NCBI GenBank assembly: GCA_037693485.1
Contig: CM075345.1
Coordinates: forward strand, 110,664,001-110,728,000
Direction: 5' to 3'
DNA length: 64,000 nt
DNA from: Kitagawia praeruptora
Taxonomy: Eukaryota > Streptophyta > Magnoliopsida > Apiales > Apiaceae
Shown: positions 1 through 10,041 of the stretch, piece by piece
Layout: the number at the start of each line of letters is the position of its first letter
Numbering within the stretch: position 1 is the first letter of the stretch
Made by a program: the position numbers and the translations under genes
Notes under the pieces: generated by a model
The model's input: the letters and a program-made list of their open reading frames with translations, nothing else
What the model was told of the DNA's origin: nothing
The model's database searches: none

Positions 1-508
1 CTTGTCTAGCCTTATCAAAACCTAAACCATTAACCTTACCACGAATTCCACTTTCAAAGATTTCTATAGTCTTTTTACTGGAATTGTTAATGGTCTTAAT
101 CACATCTCTCTCTTCTTCTAGTTCTTTTCTGACATAGTCATAAGCCTCAAGAATAACACTATAATCATGCTTAGCTTTATCAGAACTTAACTTGTATTCT
201 TCCATTTGAATTAATTCAGATTCAAGAAAATTATTTCTATCAACTAATTTATCATTCTTAACCTTAAGTTCATCTCTTTCACAAGTAAGAATTCTAAAAT
301 TAGTCATAAGATTCTTAAACTCAGCATGGATAGATCTAATTTCATCAGAATTTAAGCTATCAAATGAATCAAGAGAGTGAAGTGATACCTTAACAGAGGA
401 TGGAGAAGTTTTCTTTGGAGATCCAGGTTTGTCTGAACCATTTACCATCAATGCAATGTTGTCATAATCCAATTCATCTTCAGAATCACTGGAATCAGCC
501 CAATCCTT
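1..508 (-). pseudogene. Continuation of copia gag past the TAG, coiled-coil tail, runs off the window
   Basis: Reading on in the gag frame after the TAG at 509-511 gives about 169 more codons with no stop up to the window edge. The segment begins KDWADSSDSEDELDY and continues as a charged region with leucine-rich heptad-like stretches (for example SDEIRSIHAEFKNLM and ELEEERDVIKTI), which suggests coiled coil. Long coiled-coil gag tails are known for Sirevirus copia elements. The open frame across 500 bp argues that the TAG is a recent point mutation and not the true gag end. Reading-frame continuity was checked by eye. Confidence 0.7.
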
Positions 509-1603
509 CTATGTGACCATAAGTGCATTACCCTTTCCTGAATTCCTAGGCTTCTTACACTCACTAGCAAAGTGTCCAAGCTCGCTGCAGTTAAAGCACT
601 TGATCTTGACCTTATCGAGCTTGACAATTGTACTTTTGCCTTTGTCACTCTTCTTCTCCTCCTTCTTTTGAAAAGGTCCTTTGCTAAATCTTCTCTTGTT
701 AAATCTACCTTTCTTGAAAGCTTTAGCAAACATAGCAAAGAGTTCCTGCATCTCAGATTCAGAATCATTGTTGTCAGAGTCCATATCAGTAGTCTCTGAC
801 TCAGAACTTTCTTTGCTTTTCTTCTTCCTTGAATTCTTTACAGCAATCTCTTCATGCTGTTCTTCAGGAAGCTTCTTTACTTCAGATTGAGCAGTAAGTG
901 CAATAGTCTTCATCTTTCCTTCACTCCTGCTCTTCTTCTGTTGCTTGTCAAGTTCATAAGCTCTAAATTTTCCATATACTGCCTCTAATGAAATCTCATC
1001 CAGATCATTAGCTTCCTCAATCGCAGATATCTTCTCATTGTAGAAATCAGGCAAAGCTTTCATGAACTTTGTATTCATATCCTCCAAGTCATAATATTTA
1101 CCATGCATGGCCATCTCATTGATGAGTTTTGTAAACCTATCAAAGGTATCAGTAAGTGACTCACCAGACTTGGATTCAAAGTACTCATACTGTTGTATAA
1201 GTAATGTCCTCATATTCTTCCTGACAGGCTTAGTTCCTTCACAGTGAACCTTAAGATTGTCCCATATATCCTTAGCAGTTTTACAAGAGAGAACATAGTT
1301 AGTGAGAATAGAATCAAGACTGTTGAATAATATGTTTCTCACTTTAGCATCTTTAAGAACATTCTCCTTGTCTTTATCTGACCATTCAGATTTTGGCTTC
1401 TCTGCTGTATGTTCTGGAACAACCACACCATCAACAGTTGCTTGTCCAACGACCTTTGTTGGAACAAAAGGTCCATCTCTGATTCTGTCAAGATAATCAG
1501 GATCTGTTGCTTCCAGATGATGCAACATCTTTACTTCCCATAGAGTATATTCGTTTCTCTTGAGCATAGGAATCTTAGTATTCCCATCCTTGTAACCAGA
1601 CAT
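509..1603 (-). CDS. Copia gag polyprotein (UBN2 domain, CCHC zinc knuckle), ended by an in-frame TAG
   Basis: 364 codons starting at ATG (1603), 33 bases after the PBS, MSGYKDGNTKIPML. Residues about 10-240 look like the UBN2 / gag-polypeptide domain of LTR copia-type elements (W-x-x-K-M-L-H-H-L, later AKDIWDNL and YFESKSGESLTDTFDRF), the capsid-like part that packages RNA. Residues 336-349 form the zinc knuckle CFNCSELGHFASEC, with C-C-H-C spacing for nucleic-acid binding. The frame stops at TAG (509-511) but the same frame is open again immediately downstream, so the natural protein is longer and this copy carries one nonsense change, probably CAG to TAG. Retroelement gag is certain; current function is doubtful. 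Confidence 0.9.
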   Translation of the reverse strand: MSGYKDGNTKIPMLKRNEYTLWEVKMLHHLEATDPDYLDRIRDGPFVPTKVVGQATVDGVVVPEHTAEKPKSEWSDKDKENVLKDAKVRNILFNSLDSILTNYVLSCKTAKDIWDNLKVHCEGTKPVRKNMRTLLIQQYEYFESKSGESLTDTFDRFTKLINEMAMHGKYYDLEDMNTKFMKALPDFYNEKISAIEEANDLDEISLEAVYGKFRAYELDKQQKKSRSEGKMKTIALTAQSEVKKLPEEQHEEIAVKNSRKKKSKESSESETTDMDSDNNDSESEMQELFAMFAKAFKKGRFNKRRFSKGPFQKKEEKKSDKGKSTIVKLDKVKIKCFNCSELGHFASECKKPRNSGKGNALMVT

Positions 1604-1635
1604 GATTGCAGATCTTTATGATTATTCGAAATCAA

Positions 1636-1650
1636 CCCGCTCTGATACCA
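1636..1650 (-). other. Primer-binding site (initiator tRNA-Met type)
   Basis: Minus-strand TGGTATCAGAGCGGG, separated by AT from the LTR end at 1653. The same TGGTATCAGAGCGG occurs at 37203-37216 in the large copia element. Confidence 0.88.
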
Positions 1651-1652
1651 AT

Positions 1653-2396
1653 TGTTAACTCGAATAACTTGTAGAAGGGGGGGTTGAATACAAGTTATAT
1701 AATCGTGTCTGATTTTTGCTTGATTATAGGAACAAGAATAAACGAATGAATCAAACTCTGTTTGTATTAATAAGATCAAATACAAACTCTACCAAAGGTG
1801 TACAATACCTTTAGCAGCTGCTGACAATACAAATCTCTCTCTCTGTTTGTTTCGAATTCTCGAATACAAACCTTATACAGAGCTACGCACACGAACTCAC
1901 AACACACGTTTGTTCGACTACGACACTTTTTACAATGATATAGAGAGAGTATTTATAATGCTACCTATCAACTAATAACAGAAAGATATAATCTATACAT
2001 GACAATGTTCTGCCGTCCAGTTGATAGTTTCCTTCAATAGAAAACTCTTTCCTTCATAATATCTTCTTGCTTGTTCTTCAAACAACGATCCTGTTTTATA
2101 GCACTTGCCAGTTTCTGTAGCATCCATAATGACATCATCAGTAACACGACTGATATCAGGATTTCATCTTGCATCAGTATCTGATTATCATCAGTATTAG
2201 ACCGTCATCAGGATTTGCTCTTTGTTCCTGACATGTAGTCTCCGATACAATGTTCATTCCTGACTAAACTGTACAGATAACTGTCTTACACATAAATCCT
2301 ATATATAGTGCTAAATCCTTTATAAGATCAGGATTACAAGAAGTATAATGTGTAAATTCTATTCTTAACATCACAACTTATGAATTATTCCTAACA
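1653..2396 (-). repeat. 5' LTR of the left copia element
   Basis: The plus strand reads TGTTAACTCGAATAACTTGT at the PBS side (1653) and ATTCCTAACA at the far side (2396), giving TGTTA...TAACA terminal inverted ends. An alternative outer end is ATTCTTAACA at 2370. I prefer 2396 because the Athila-type ORF resumes directly after it. Promoter-like TATA sequences are at 1950-1957 and 2300-2307. The partner LTR is outside the window. Confidence 0.75.
1950..1957 (-). promoter_or_regulatory. Probable TATA box of the left copia LTR
   Basis: The minus strand reads TATAAATA followed by a CT-rich stretch, about 300 bp from the LTR/PBS junction. Motif only; no start site can be read from sequence. Confidence 0.45.
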
Positions 2397-3314
2397 TATC
2401 AGTGCTGGAGCAACCAAGGTGATATTCAACAGCCTCAGCCATGTGAGCAGTGTTTGGGCGTTCATGATCCCTCACAGTATTGTTACTACGAAGGAGTTGA
2501 TCCATATGTCAATTATGAGGAGCAACCATATTTTCAATATCATCCTCAACAGTACCAGCAAGATGTTTCAGATATGTCATATTTCTTTGGTAGTGAAGAG
2601 TTTAAACATCAGCAACCTATTCCTACTTTTCAGTCAGATGAGGTTGATGATTTGAAGGAGATTAGGAAGGAGATTAGGATGCTTGTAGAGAATCATGAGA
2701 AGTCTATCAAATCTATGGGGACACTTGTTGCTCAAGTTTTGAGTGCCTTGGAACAAGAGAATCAACAATTCATACTAGAGGCAATTCCAGAGAATAACGG
2801 TGATTTGGAGCAAGGTACTACATGCATAATTAAGAAAGACAAATTCCAAGAGGAGGTTAGCGTTCACAAGCCATGTGAGGAATTTGATCATGCTAGTATG
2901 GTGGATGATTTGGAAAGGGCATTATTTGGGACAGACACTGATGAGCTACGCAAATTTCAAGAATTGGTATGTGCGAACCAAGAGGATGAAGAACATGGGA
3001 AAGATGCAGGTCTTCTACTTGTCTCAGAGTATAAAGATGGAGATAGCGCATTAGAGCCAATGGAGGAAGTTCTCGTTGAGGAACCAAAGGCTTCAGCAAC
3101 TTACATTTACCCTCCTCCATTATATTCAAGCGAAGCCCGCGAGTGTGTGTTGTTCTACAAATTGACAGATTTTGGGTCAACAGATGAAGGCATTGGAATA
3201 AGACAGAATTGTTATACAAATAGGCCAAGCGAGGAGAAGTGGCAGAAAGTGTATCGCCGTGATGACGATGAAGTCTCGCGAAGAGATGACCAGGCAAATT
3301 ATTATCATCCTTGA
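2397..3314 (+). CDS. Gag-like ORF of the Athila derivative (5' end cut by copia insertion)
   Basis: An open frame of 305 codons from the copia junction to TGA at 3312-3314. There is no convincing start in this copy because its 5' part lies beyond the inserted copia. The sequence is Gln/Tyr-rich at first (NYEEQPYFQYHPQQYQQ), then has LKEIRKEIRMLVENHEKSIKSM (written in part: EIRKEIRMLVENHEKSIK), which resembles the C-terminal helix region of Athila gags, where 'EIR..M...H..SIK' is followed by 'QVGQ'. The rest is acidic (VDDLERALFGTDTDELR) with no recognised domain and no protease motif. It ends RRDDQANYYHP. That it stays open for 900 bp in a pol-less element is notable. Function unknown. Confidence 0.6.
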   Translation, partial: YQCWSNQGDIQQPQPCEQCLGVHDPSQYCYYEGVDPYVNYEEQPYFQYHPQQYQQDVSDMSYFFGSEEFKHQQPIPTFQSDEVDDLKEIRKEIRMLVENHEKSIKSMGTLVAQVLSALEQENQQFILEAIPENNGDLEQGTTCIIKKDKFQEEVSVHKPCEEFDHASMVDDLERALFGTDTDELRKFQELVCANQEDEEHGKDAGLLLVSEYKDGDSALEPMEEVLVEEPKASATYIYPPPLYSSEARECVLFYKLTDFGSTDEGIGIRQNCYTNRPSEEKWQKVYRRDDDEVSRRDDQANYYHP

Positions 3315-6015
3315 TAGAGGCTTGGAAGTAACGTCAAGCTATTGACGTTAAAGAAGCGCTTCGTGGGAGGCAACCTACGCATTAGTGTAGGAAAAAAAAT
3401 GAGTGTTGTATGCAAAAAAAAAAAAAAAAAAAAATTTAACAGGACTTCCTTCGCGCCACAGCGCCAGTTCTGCGCCACTGCGTGGCCGACCTTCTGTCCA
3501 GGAGGATTTACAAGAGAAGTAGTTTTGTTTTGTTAAAAAAAAAAACGATAAAAAATTTTCTAACAGCCAAGCATCGCGCGCCATATCCTGGCCATTCTTT
3601 TTTCCAGGTTAGTACTTTACGTGTGTTTATGTGTTTTAGTAATTAGTATATATATATATATATTAATAATATTAATCTCCTAATTCAATTCCTACTCCTT
3701 TTCTAATTATTTTTTCCACCTAAAATACTAATTCTAGTTCCATATTAATTCCAAATTATTCCCAATCCATCTCTTATTTCATATTTTTTATTTTATTTTA
3801 TTTTATTATTATTTTTTTACCCCAAATCTATATACCCATATATATATATACACCTATAGACACACAATTCCTACCCCATTCCAATTATATTTCACTACAA
3901 ATTTCAAGGCTTCAAGATCTAAATTTGGGGGATTTTTAATTGCAAGCTTCACCTCTCCGGTTCGTATTTGGGGTATATTTCTTCTTTTTATTTTGCTATT
4001 ACGAATTGTGTTCTTGCATTATTAATTATTAGGGTTGTGTGTTCTTGATTATTTGGGGGTATTTGTGAGTTCGGATTTTTTGTGGATTTTGGTGAATTTT
4101 ATGAGTTGAGGATTAATTCTTTTGGCTCCTAAGCGTGGGAGAGGTGGTGTTAGTGTTGTGAAATTTTCGTCTCCCGCATGATTCATTCGAGGATGAGGAC
4201 GAGTAGGTATGTTCTGCTATCCCTTGTATTTACTTCCATTCAATGTGGACATTGAATATTTTAAGTTTGGGGGTGGTTTGAGGGATTAGTACTTGTTGTT
4301 GTATTATGTGTTCATATAGTATTTCATGCTTTGCATATTAGTAGTAGTAAATTATGCATTTATGTTCGTGTTATCTACGTTTGTTTCATATAGGACATTC
4401 TGTTTTTATGTTCGTATTTCATGTGAGTCCATAATAGTTTGCATTTGCACCCATGCTTGATAGGAATTTTGTGTTGTTGACGCTTTTGATTGAGAAGTGA
4501 TATGCTTTGTTCTAGTGCACACACATACACTAGTAAGTTGAAGCTAGTAGACTTATTGAATGTTGTAAGTGATTAGAAGGACATGAATATGTGCAAGATG
4601 ATTTAGTTTACATGCTTTGAATACAAGTAGGTGCATTAGAGAGATTTTTTGCTTGGGATTGAGTATGTTTTTCCACCAAGTGAGTTTTTGAGCCATATTG
4701 CATATTTGTTGCAATTCATTCGTTTGCTTGAGTGTCCACGGATTGTTTGCATTGCTAGCAGTTGTTTGAGGTCTTTCTTGAAACGCATGACATTATTTGA
4801 CGATTAAAATGATAAAGGAATTAGGAATAACCGCATATTTTCCCATATTACCACACCATATTTACATGATCAATTAGTTAACCCGTTGAGCTTAATCCTA
4901 TTTTTTCGGTGACATACCACATTACTTGCCTAGACCTTTTTCTTGTATTGGCCTTACATTAATTTGAACCCACATTGTCAAAGGCTAGTAGAGTGCTTAA
5001 GGGAGTAATAAGGTGTGCAAGGAGGGGTTTATTGTTGGTCTTACTTTTGGGGGAAATATTTAATATTGGGTTTGGTTGTTTACTTGATAGTCGGCATGTG
5101 TAATAAAATTGTGGGATCATTGTTATTGTGTATATTATTGTTTGTGTTATATTTAGCTCTCGAAAGAAAAAAAAGAGAAAAAAAAAGGAAAAAAAAAAGA
5201 AAAGAAAAAAAATATTATGAGAGCATGTTTGTGTTGTTGTGATCCTATTTTAGTCGACTAGTCGAGTGTTCGTTTTAGTAAAAATTATGTGTGGGGGGGG
5301 GGGAAATAGGGTGTTGTGTATGATTTATTATGGTACTTACTAGCTTTTGACAATTCACCTGTTTTGGCTTATTTGACATACCTTGTCCCTGGCCCCGTTA
5401 CAACCCAATTAAAGACATTTTGATTATCGTCATTGATGTATGTTGTGTTAAGAGTTAGATTGATACCAAATGTCAAGCATGCTTATGATTTTGTTGGAAT
5501 TGAGTGATACACTTACCCTTGTTCTTGAGTGAATATTCTTTTGTGAGTGGATTGTGAGTGTTTACTTGTTTTTGCGTATGAGATCCCGAGTTTTGTCTCA
5601 AAGATGTACTCTTGTAGGCTTAGCATGGTTACTAACTTATTCTTACATTTTACATGGACTTGTGAGAACTTATGCATGTTCATTGAGTAGACTATGTGAA
5701 TACTTGCACTTTCGACACCAAGACATTGCGTATTTACTTTGATTCTTAAGTTGATATGGCATGAGAGGACTTGAAGGTATGGTAGGATATTAATTGCATT
5801 TTCATTTAGTTGCATTCATGCATTGCATTGCATTAGGTTAAATGGATTTTGTGGGTACATTCGCTATAGGCCCTCACGAGACCTTACTCATCCACTAGGG
5901 CTGTCTAGGGGTTTAAAGGGCTTGTTGCATATGCCAAATGCAACCGTGATCACCTACGGAAGTGGTACTAGTTAGTTAGTTGTAATTGTTTATGCTTGAG
6001 GAAAAGCATCGGTTT
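3315..6015 (+). other. Non-coding 3' region of the Athila derivative
   Basis: No convincing gene in 2.7 kb. It holds the GCGCTTCGTGGGAGGCAACC block (3355-3374), poly-A (3413-3434), a TA repeat (3649-3662), A/G-rich tract (5162-5215) and a G8-9 run (5294-5302). At 4122-4180 a short frame reads APKRGRGGVS after TTG and soon stops. This may be a relic of the start of the env-like ORF known from Athila elements, where proteins start MAPK/R. That identification is weak. Confidence 0.55.
4263..4275 (+). other. Internal polypurine-tract copy
   Basis: AAGTTTGGGGGTG is identical to the tract directly before the 3' LTR (6016-6028). It lies 1.75 kb inside the element. Confidence 0.6.
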
Positions 6016-6028
6016 AAGTTTGGGGGTG
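6016..6028 (+). other. Polypurine tract of the Athila derivative
   Basis: AAGTTTGGGGGTG abuts the LTR start TGATAAGTGG at 6029, the place where plus-strand DNA synthesis is primed. This fixes the element orientation as plus and the LTR as the 3' LTR. Confidence 0.8.
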
Positions 6029-7532
6029 TGATAAGTGGATTTTATATCCACTTGGAACATTCTATAATGGCTTAAATTGATTGTCTTGGACAAAAGTTTG
6101 TGGTAGTTTTGATGTGTTTTGTTTAGTTGTACAGATTTACGAAAATGTTGATTAAGGTTGATGCTTCTATCATTTTTGGAGGATTAATTGATTAAAATTC
6201 GGATTTTCTGGGAAGGCTGCGCAGCTTACACTGTTTTGGCCATATCTGGAGTTCTGTAAGTCCGTTTTCAGCGATCTTACTGTCCACGCGAAGCTTGAGA
6301 GATTTTCTACAACATGGAACAGGTGTTGAACGTGCAATTTGCGTGTGGTGGGGGCAGGAAGCACGACAAACAGAATGTTGGGAGCAGGGAAATTATTGTT
6401 TTGCCCTTTTCAAGTTCTAATTCTATTTTGGGCAGTTTTTAGCACCTTAATTAAATTCTAATTGTAATAGAAGATAAATTCTTGCTGGGCAAGAAATCTA
6501 GAGCCTATAAAAACACATCTAGGCATTGTAATTTGTATCATAGTTTTATTATTGTAACATAGCTTAGATCTGCAAGGGAGAAAAGGAGAGAAGGATTCAA
6601 CGCTCGTGACAAGCAACGGATCTAGATCTACTTCATCTTTTGTGTTATTTTGGATTATAGATTTGTTTTCTCAACTCTTGTTTTATTAATATTATTGCTT
6701 CTTTTATTTATATCTTGTTTAATATCATGGTTTCATCAGATCCCATGATGACGAGAGGTTCAATTATGAATTAATCGTTGTCATGGGATTCTAACAGATT
6801 TATTTATGGAGTTTAGTATCTTGATGCTTTACAGATCTGTGTGTGATGTATATCTGATATCCTCGTATGGTTGTGTTTCATGTATTTAGATGCGTAGATA
6901 ACATCTAATTTGTTAATCTCTTGTGAAGCGAGAGTGGATCTTGAGATTTAGAACTTGTCATGCTAGCATAGGATAGGTTGATGTTTTAACATCATGATTT
7001 GTAGCGTAAATAGAGATATTATGCTGCCCTATGTGATCAATGTGGATAACTTGTTCTTCAACCGTTATGTTTTCAAATTCTATAGACATATAGGGTCTAA
7101 GCATAATTGGTGTCTATTCATCTTCTATCTCTTTTGTGGATGTATGTTTAGTTTGGTATACGTATACTGAGAGGTAGCGTGTACTTGTTTCGTGTTATCC
7201 GATCAGATATCATAACCATTGCATATAGTGATTAAAGGCGTCAGATCTAAGCAAAGTATTTAATGAAGTTAGGATTCCATGTTTTCTCTTGCAGAAGTAA
7301 TTCGATTCCAATTCTCGTTAGTTAGTTAGTTAATTCTTAGCTTGTTAATTTACTTCTTAGTTAAGTTAGTTTATTAAACCAAAATTTGTTAATTGTCTTA
7401 GCAGTGAATTAAAACCATACATTGTTGCATAGGTACTAAATTGAATTAAAAACCAGATCTCTGTGGGAACGAACTTGACTTATTCATATATTACTTGTGA
7501 CCACGTACGCTTGCGTGATTTAAGTGCAAACA
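6029..7532 (+). repeat. 3' LTR of the Athila derivative (about 1504 bp)
   Basis: Starts TGATAAGTGGATTTTATATC and is taken to end at ...TTTAAGTGCAAACA. The 3' part carries CTCTGTGGGAACGAAC, a motif seen near the ends of Athila LTRs. The 3' boundary is less sure than the 5' one because no second LTR is present for comparison. A TATA box lies at 6506-6513. Confidence 0.75.
6506..6513 (+). promoter_or_regulatory. TATA box in the Athila LTR
   Basis: TATAAAAA in the context GAGCCTATAAAAACACATC, about 480 bp into the LTR. The AGCCTATAAAAAC context fits a plant LTR promoter. Confidence 0.6.
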
Positions 7533-7550
7533 TGGATTTCACTGGTTAAC

Positions 7551-7716
7551 GGTGCTTCGCACCTTCTTGTACGGCGCTTCGCGCCTTTATCATTCTAAAG
7601 TTGTAAGGAATGGCAATCAATGGTAAAGGCAATAGATGATTGACGGGTGTGTCGAGGGCCTTCGGCCCTCAAGACTACCTAACTCATCCGTTTACTGTCT
7701 TAAATGCTTCGCATTT
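7551..7716. repeat. Cluster of four perfect short hairpins, all with a TTC loop
   Basis: GGTGC-TTC-GCACC (7551-7563), GGCGC-TTC-GCGCC (7573-7585), GAGGGCC-TTC-GGCCCTC (7654-7670) and AAATGC-TTC-GCATTT (7702-7716). Stems are perfect, differ in sequence, and share the three-base loop. No element or gene was recognised around them. Helitron 3' hairpins in this window have similar size, and one at 53230-53244 also has a TTC loop. Confidence 0.85.
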
Positions 7717-7825
7717 CCACGACAAGATTTTTTTTTTGTTGGGTAGAGCCAATTATTTTAAGCATCTTTCGTGAAGGTACCCTTGGCGGGAAACTTAGAA
7801 TAGATGAAATATAATTAATTTAGTG

Positions 7826-7868
7826 TTAGTTTGTAGTTTGTATTTAAGAAATACAAACTATAAACTAA
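7826..7868. repeat. 20-bp-arm inverted repeat next to the copia remnant
   Basis: TTAGTTTGTAGTTTGTATTT, then a 3-base spacer, then its complement with one mismatch ending ACTAA. It lies just beyond the truncated 3' end of the copia pol remnant (7883). It may be a small foldback element or a terminator-like hairpin. Confidence 0.6.
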
Positions 7869-7882
7869 TTATTTTGGTGTGT

Positions 7883-9681
7883 CTAAAGTTTCTTTTTACT
7901 CTTCCAAGAAATCAAGGAGCTGCCAAGAAACATGCACCAGCCTGTGACAGATCGTCGAGTGTCGGGGCAACCAGCCCAATCAGCATCACTATATGCAACA
8001 AGATTAAGAGGATTACCAGCTGAAAAGAACAATCTACGCCCAGGTGTTCCACGAAGATACTGAAGGATACGACGAACATCAGATAAATGCAAATGATGGG
8101 GCTTTTGCATGAATTGACTTACTTGCTGAACAGCGAAAGAAATATCTGGACGTGTAATGGTCAAGTAGTTCAAACTACCTACCAACTGGCGATATAGAGT
8201 AGGATCAGAAATTAATTCACCTTCCTCTCTGCTATATTTTGTGTTAACTTCTAATGGAGTATCTACAGACGAGGCATCTTGAAGACCAGCTAACTTAAGC
8301 AAATCTTGAGTATATTTATTTTGACTCAGAAAAATACCAGAAGCATCAGTGTTAATTTCCAAACCCAAAAAATAAGTTAGGGGACCAAGATCTTTCATGT
8401 GAAAGGAGGCATGAAGATGATGTTGTAGACGGGAAATTAACGTAGAATCTGTCCCTGTAATAACAATGTAGTCAACATAAACAAGAAGAACAACAATGCC
8501 AGCAAGTGTCTTGCAAAGAAATAAGGATGGGTCATGTTGGCTTTGCTTAAATGAGAACTGGAGTAATGTGGTTCGAAATTTATCAAACCAAGTTCTAGAA
8601 GATTGCCTCAATCCATAGATTGATCGTTTTAACTTACATACGCCTGAAGAAGAGGATGATAAACCAGGAGGTAAAGTCATGTAAATCTCCTCTTTGAGAT
8701 CACCATGAAGAAATGTGTTTTTAACGTCCATCTGATGAAGTGACCAGCCTTGTGAAGCTGCAAGAGAAATAATCAAACGAACTGTAGTCATTTTGGCAAC
8801 TGGAGCAAACGTCTCTATGTAATTAACCCCATATTTTTGTTTGTTGCCAAGGGCAACCAGCCTTGCCTTGTAGCGATCCAGAGTTCCATCTGAACGAAGT
8901 TTGATAGAGTAGACCCATTTACAACCAATTGTTTTAGCATTAGATGGACGAGGAACAATATCCCATGTGTGGTTATCCTCAAGAGCTCGAAGTTCTTCTT
9001 TCATAGCATTACGCCAACATTCATGTTTAACAGCTTCTGAATAACATGTAGGAATAGGAACATCAGCCAAAGTAGTATGCAGAGATTTATGAGAAAATCC
9101 ATACCATTCAGGTGGACGGGTGGCTCTAGAAGAGCGTCGCAAGCTGTTTGAGGGCTGATTTGCAGTAGATGAAGTTTGAACAGGCTCAGATGTCTCTGGA
9201 TCAAGCTCTTGAGGCTCCAAAGTTGGGTGGCGTCGAGTATATACAAAACCAGGCTTGAATCTTTTAGAAGTATTAGTTATTTCATCAAAATGAGGAAGAA
9301 AAAGTGGCTCTGGTGATTCTGAAGAGATTGCTGAAGACTCAATTTGAGTAGAAAAGAAAAATTGATTTTCAAAGAAAACAACATTACGAGATATTCGAAA
9401 TCTGTTCGAACAAGGATCATAACAAAACATAACCTTTGTGTGAAACATTATAACCCATAAAAGCACATTTAACAGATTGAGCAGAAAGTTTATGACGTTC
9501 ATGAGGTGGTAAACCGTAAATGAACAAAGCAAACACATCCAAAAGTATGCAGATCAAGATAGTTGGGATGCTCATGATAAAGACGAAAATACGAAGATTC
9601 CCAGTTCAATACTTGAGAAGGCAGCCGATATCTATCTGTTAGAGCATCTCCAATAGGAGTTGCCAAGAAGGTTGCCAACAT
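7883..9681 (-). pseudogene. Ty1/copia pol remnant (integrase end, RT, partial RNase H), inactive
   Basis: The main frame (9538 to 7883) contains the copia RT (RVT_2): LDRYKARLVALGNKQ, YIETFAPVAKMTTVR, QMDVKNTFLHGDLKEEIYM, SIYGLRQSSRTWF. The catalytic YVDD is YVDY (codon at 8468-8470, GAC to TAC), which should abolish polymerase activity. RNase H starts (YSDADWAGCPDTRRSVTGW) but breaks off after ISWKSKKKL, so the C-terminal RNase H is lost. A second frame (9681-9499) encodes the integrase end (LPSQVLNWESSYFRLYHEHP), frame-shifted to the RT part. No LTR or PBS remains. The upstream side is interrupted by a MITE at 9642. Confidence 0.88.
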
Positions 9682-10021
9682 CTATGTGGCAAGCAATCTT
9701 GGTTGCCTTCCTATTGGAGAGCCTAGGTTGCCTTAAGGTTGCCAACAATTGTTGCCAAAAGTTGGCAACTTCCTCAAATGGTTAAAGTGCATATTTTTGT
9801 TTAAAAGAAATATACTAATATACCTATTTTACATGTCTTCCTTCAAATTTACATTATTTAATTACTCATATGGGAACCATTTATACAACTTTTAGAGTTG
9901 CCAACCATTGGATCATTTTTCTATTCAAAATTGTCAAATTGAAGATCAATAAAAAAATTAATTTTTTTTGATGATTTGGCAAAGTTGACAACTTGATTAG
10001 CAACTACTATTGGAGATGCTC
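9642..10021. mobile_element. PIF/Harbinger (Tourist-like) MITE, 380 bp
   Basis: Terminal inverted repeats GAGCATCTCCAATAGGAGTT / GAGCATCTCCAATAGTAGTT, continuing with GC(C/T)AA. Flanked by a 3-bp TTA duplication (9639-9641 and 10022-10024), the hallmark TWA target of PIF/Harbinger. No ORF. It interrupts the upstream end of the copia remnant. Confidence 0.88.
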
Positions 10022-10041
10022 TTAATGGCCTGCTATCTTAT

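Larger units (their letters stand above)
1..2396 (-). mobile_element. Ty1/copia (Sirevirus-like) retrotransposon, 5' half, truncated by window edge
   Basis: Read on the minus strand the order is LTR (1653-2396), a primer-binding site reading TGGTATCAGAGCGGG (1636-1650), then a gag ORF going left to the window edge. The PBS matches the start commonly used with initiator tRNA-Met in plant copia elements. The gag has a UBN2-type N-terminal region and a CCHC zinc knuckle, followed by a hydrophilic, probably coiled-coil tail, as in Sirevirus gags. Protease, integrase and RT lie beyond the window. The right end sits inside the gag-like ORF of an Athila-type element, so this copy inserted into that older element. 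The other end is not visible, so the target duplication cannot be checked. Confidence 0.88.
2397..7532 (+). mobile_element. Athila-type Ty3/gypsy derivative, 3' part with 3' LTR, apparently non-autonomous
   Basis: Order: gag-like ORF (to 3314), a conserved-looking block with GCGCTTCGTGGGAGGCAACC (3355-3374), a long non-coding stretch with homopolymers, a PPT (6016-6028) and an LTR starting TGATAAGTGG (6029-7532). The GTGGGAGGCAACC block, AAGTTTGGGGGTG PPT and TGATAAGTGGA LTR start are typical of plant Athila elements as I know them. In a full element protease, RT and integrase would lie between gag and the GGGAGGCAACC block. Here the gag ORF ends 40 bases before it, so pol is missing. That suggests a large non-autonomous derivative. 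The left end is replaced by the copia insertion at 2396. Confidence 0.75.

Noticed and set aside
2893..3297. 134-codon minus-strand ORF opposite the Athila gag-like ORF
   Set aside because: Antisense shadow of the longer plus-strand frame.
5015..5242. 75-codon ORF ending in a Lys/Glu run
   Set aside because: Lies in the Athila non-coding region; the end is translation of an A/G homopolymer tract.
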